A stretch of DNA of 64,000 bases from Kistimonas sp964291485 (GTDB lineage: Bacteria; Pseudomonadota; Gammaproteobacteria; Pseudomonadales; Endozoicomonadaceae), in the NCBI GenBank assembly GCA_964291485.2, contig OZ220224.1, positions 806,001 through 870,000 of the forward strand, read 5' to 3'. Position 1 is the stretch's first letter. Every line of letters starts with the position of its first letter. Position numbers and translations under genes: made by a program. Below, piece by piece: positions 61,435 through 64,000 of this stretch. The notes below the pieces were generated by a model. It made no database searches. It had not been told where the DNA came from and saw only the letters and a list, made by a program, of their open reading frames with translations.

Positions 61435-62856
61435 TCAGATCACCAGTTCTCCGACGTTTAATAGATAGAGTGCAGAGATCCCTAACACGATAACCAAAAC
61501 CGCACCGGTAGTTTCCAGTGGTGAGGAAAACAGTTTTTCTCCCCGTTCATGGCGTGCTTTCAGATAAAACGGTGCACCCACCATATAAAGGACCATTGAA
61601 AGCAGGAGGAATTCCATACCGCCGGCGTAAATCAACCAGGCGCCATACAGCGTTCCCAGTGCCGTTAAACCCGTCAACGTGATGGAACGGACTTCAGCCT
61701 TGAGCGCCAGTTTTAAACCGAAGGCTGCACAGAGCAGGTAAGGAATCAACGCCATGGATGAGGCCAGCTGAATCAGCAGGTTGTAACCGGCACCGTTGAA
61801 GTGGTTAATAATCAGGAACAGTGAAATCAGGGAATTGGTCAGCCACATCGCATTAGCGGGGGTGCCATGGCTGTTCAGGCGGCCAAAAAAGGCTGGCGCC
61901 GTATTCTGTTTTCCCCGTGCCGCGAGATACAGCATTTCAGACGAAATCATACTCCAGGCCAACAATGCACCACTGACGGATATGATAAGACCCAGGTTGA
62001 TCAGTACACCGCCCCACGGACCTACAGCCCGTTCCATGACAGCTGCCATAGAAGGGTTGCGCATGGTGGCCAGTTCGGCCTGAGGCACAACGCCGAGGGA
62101 CAATACTGAAACACAGACCAGCAGCGAGATGGTAATGAAAAAGCCCAATAGTGTCGCCTGGCTGACAACCTTCATGTTGCGTGCACGGCTGGCATAGACC
62201 GTCGCACATTCAATGCCCAGGAATACCCAGACGGTATACAGCATGGTGTTCTTGACCTGGTCGGTAATGCTGCCGAGGGCTTCGTGACCCCAGAAATCCA
62301 TTTGGAATGTTTCTACCTTGAACGCCAGCATGACACACAGGACAAATAAACAGATCGGCACAATCTTGGCCAGCGTCACGATGATGTTGAGAATGGCCGC
62401 TGATCGAATGCCTCGCAGAACAAAGCTATGCAGTGTCCAGAGAACGGCAAGCCCGCACAGCATCGCCGGCAGTGTGCTGCCTTCACCAAAGAAACCCAGT
62501 GATGAGAAGGAGCCGAGTGCGCTGAACAACAGCACCAGGTATCCGACATTGCCCACCCAGACAGAGATCCAGTAGCCCCAGGCGGCGTTGAAACCCAGGT
62601 AATCACCAAAGCCGGTGCGTGCATAACCGTAAACACCGTCGTTAATATCGGGACGGTTCAGGGAAAGCCATTGAAAGATACGCGTCAGTGCCAGCATACC
62701 GATAAAGGTAACGACCCACGCAATCAGGATAGGGCCGGCGCCGGCGCCTTCTGCCATGTTCTGTGGCAGGCTGAAAATGCCGCTGCCGACCACTGCGCCG
62801 ACCACCAGGGCGGTCATGGCGACAACGCCCAGTTTTTTCTCATGCCCCTGCGTCAT
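61435..62856 (-). CDS. APC-family amino acid antiporter, ArcD-like (arginine/ornithine)
   Basis: 473 residues from the ATG at 62856 (MTQGHEKKLG), which fits the family start; an ATG at 62910 would add 18 residues. About 12 membrane helices. The first has VVGAVVGSGIFSLPQNMA, the GSGIF substrate-binding motif of APC antiporters. A later IECATVYASRARNMKVV block matches arginine/ornithine and related antiporters. It is 32 bases from the DDAH-like gene's stop side and likely serves the same substrate: arginine or methylarginine in, product out. Confidence 0.85.
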   Translation of the reverse strand: MTQGHEKKLGVVAMTALVVGAVVGSGIFSLPQNMAEGAGAGPILIAWVVTFIGMLALTRIFQWLSLNRPDINDGVYGYARTGFGDYLGFNAAWGYWISVWVGNVGYLVLLFSALGSFSSLGFFGEGSTLPAMLCGLAVLWTLHSFVLRGIRSAAILNIIVTLAKIVPICLFVLCVMLAFKVETFQMDFWGHEALGSITDQVKNTMLYTVWVFLGIECATVYASRARNMKVVSQATLLGFFITISLLVCVSVLSLGVVPQAELATMRNPSMAAVMERAVGPWGGVLINLGLIISVSGALLAWSMISSEMLYLAARGKQNTAPAFFGRLNSHGTPANAMWLTNSLISLFLIINHFNGAGYNLLIQLASSMALIPYLLCAAFGLKLALKAEVRSITLTGLTALGTLYGAWLIYAGGMEFLLLSMVLYMVGAPFYLKARHERGEKLFSSPLETTGAVLVIVLGISALYLLNVGELVI

Positions 62857-62942
62857 TGTGTACTCCGTGTCTGCCTTTGGGTAAGGGCGGGAACAGGGAT
62901 GCATGGGCATCCCTGTTGTGGCTGTGAACCATCAGAGATGAT

Positions 62943-63704
62943 TCAGAAACGCAGAGACATGCAGCTAACGCCGCCGTCTACCTTGCGGTATTCGGAGGTG
63001 TCCAGTTCAATGACTTCGTATCCCAATGCGGCAATCTTGTCGCGGGTGTTGGGGTAGCCGGAGGGCATGATGACCTTGCCGTTGACCCAGATGCAGTTGG
63101 CGGCGTAGGACTCCTCGACCGGTACCTCGATGATGTTGTATTTCTGGAATTCGGGCTTGGTGACAAACTCGCCAGCGGCCAGCAGGTTGTTGTTTTCCAG
63201 GTAAGCCAGGCCGGTTTTGAGGTGCAGTACTTCTTCGAGCGTGACGATAGAACCGGTCATGCCATATTTTTCCAAAATGGCAATCAGCTGTTGCGCCCCT
63301 TCTTCATTGGTGCGTGCGGACTTGCCAATGTAGTAATGGCTGCCGACCATCATCACATCGCCGGCATCCAGCGTGCCGGGCTCAACGATACGTTCAACAT
63401 TCTTGTAAAAACGGTGCAGAACCGGGGCGATCAGTTCGGCTTCCTGACGACGGCTGTCTGCGCCCGGGCGGGTGACGATGGCGCAGTGCGGTGTACAGAG
63501 CGCCGGGTCTTCAACAAAGACTGAATCAGGAAAGTCTTCAGCCGGGGGGAGGATGGTGATGTCGACGCCGCAGGTTTGCAGGGCTCGGATATAGGTGTTG
63601 TGCTGCTCCAGCGCCTTGGCGTAATCGGGCTTGCCCAGGTTAGCTTCACTCAGGCCGTCAACCAGTGCACGACAGGGGGTACGGGCGATGATGTGCTTGA
63701 ACAT
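62943..63704 (-). CDS. DDAH-family guanidino-group hydrolase (dimethylargininase)
   Basis: 253 residues, the size of bacterial dimethylarginine dimethylaminohydrolase. Visible residues include FVEDPAL and DAGDVMMVG (substrate-binding Asp/Glu), the catalytic His in LEEVLHLKTGLAYL, and the nucleophilic Cys in VDGGVSCMSLRF at the C terminus. It should hydrolyse Nw-methylated arginine, or possibly arginine, to citrulline and an amine. It is the first gene of a two-gene operon with the ArcD-like antiporter, which favours a link to uptake of arginine-like compounds. Confidence 0.82.
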   Translation of the reverse strand: MFKHIIARTPCRALVDGLSEANLGKPDYAKALEQHNTYIRALQTCGVDITILPPAEDFPDSVFVEDPALCTPHCAIVTRPGADSRRQEAELIAPVLHRFYKNVERIVEPGTLDAGDVMMVGSHYYIGKSARTNEEGAQQLIAILEKYGMTGSIVTLEEVLHLKTGLAYLENNNLLAAGEFVTKPEFQKYNIIEVPVEESYAANCIWVNGKVIMPSGYPNTRDKIAALGYEVIELDTSEYRKVDGGVSCMSLRF

Positions 63705-64000
63705 GAACTGCTACCTTTTTCGTCTTTATATCTACGCTTCTTCCCCTAACAACATGCGTGCCAAGCTGGTGCCAGTTACTGTTGATGCAGATCATGAAAA
63801 AGGTGCTGTTTATTCGGTTTTTCGCTGTTTCTTCTGGAGGATGGGTAAGCTTTCAGCGATGATTGCCAGCGGTTTTGTCCGTTTTTCGACGGGCGTCGAA
63901 AATACGACAGATGAAGTTACTTGCTGATACAGGGTGTTGATCAAGACCTGTCGAAAAAACGATAAAGGGGGATGGGTGGAAGAGCTGAACTGGCTGGTTC
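63705..64000. other. Upstream region of the DDAH gene, window end
   Basis: About 300 bases with no supported gene. A frame at 63631-63927 overlaps the DDAH gene on the other strand and is not convincing. The promoter of the DDAH/antiporter operon should be here. Confidence 0.5.

Noticed and set aside
1..64000. CRISPR array or insertion sequences
   Set aside because: No regularly spaced repeats and no transposase or terminal inverted repeats were found on reading through the window.

Overview
The window reads as a marine, host-associated gammaproteobacterium. This placement is inference from gene content: ectoine hydrolase, BCCT carrier, PilU, a VCBS adhesin and several eukaryote-like or effector-like proteins fit Oceanospirillales, possibly near Endozoicomonadaceae. 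No rRNA or other phylogenetic marker is present to settle it.

Layout. (1) 1-7.6 kb: the 3' end of a large VCBS-repeat adhesin, then a tight operon of a TolC-like lipoprotein, two HlyD-type adaptors and an M50 peptidase/HlyD fusion, with no ABC ATPase in view. (2) 7.7-10.0 kb: a DUF2878-like membrane protein, an exported protein, a cupin and a frameshifted methyltransferase. (3) 10.2-18.8 kb: an ectoine/hydroxyectoine catabolic block with a MocR regulator, a threonine-aldolase-like enzyme, an aldehyde dehydrogenase, an M20 deacetylase, a BCCT carrier and ectoine hydrolase DoeA. (4) 19.3-21.2 kb: an exported S41 peptidase. (5) 21.8-33.6 kb: a complete glycine reductase locus (trxB, trxA, grdA with in-frame UGA, grdC, grdD, grdE, grdB with in-frame UGA), then an amino-acid/cation symporter, kbl and tdh. 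(6) 34-50.7 kb: an EIIC-like membrane protein, then a more A+T-rich stretch of orphan and effector-like genes (a clan-CE-like cysteine enzyme, a PP2C phosphatase, a membrane protein with a Mu-F-like Cys/His tail, an unknown 509-residue protein) mixed with pilU, a rhodanese lipoprotein and a methyltransferase. (7) 51.0-55.8 kb: the selenocysteine machinery selC, selA, selB, grdX and selD (selD is itself UGA-containing). (8) 55.9-63.7 kb: a LysR regulator, a histidine kinase/response regulator pair, ybiT, an ArcD-like antiporter and a DDAH-family hydrolase.

How it fits together. Regions 3, 5 and 7 can be read as one physiology: glycine is made from threonine (Tdh/Kbl, or the aldolase) and, I propose, from hydroxyectoine by retro-aldol cleavage. 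Glycine is then reduced to acetyl phosphate and ammonia by selenium-dependent glycine reductase, with thioredoxin as electron donor. SelA, SelB, SelD and tRNA-Sec make the selenocysteine needed by GrdA and GrdB, and grdX sits inside the sel operon. Three selenoprotein genes (grdA, grdB, selD) would be truncated or split by ordinary gene calling.
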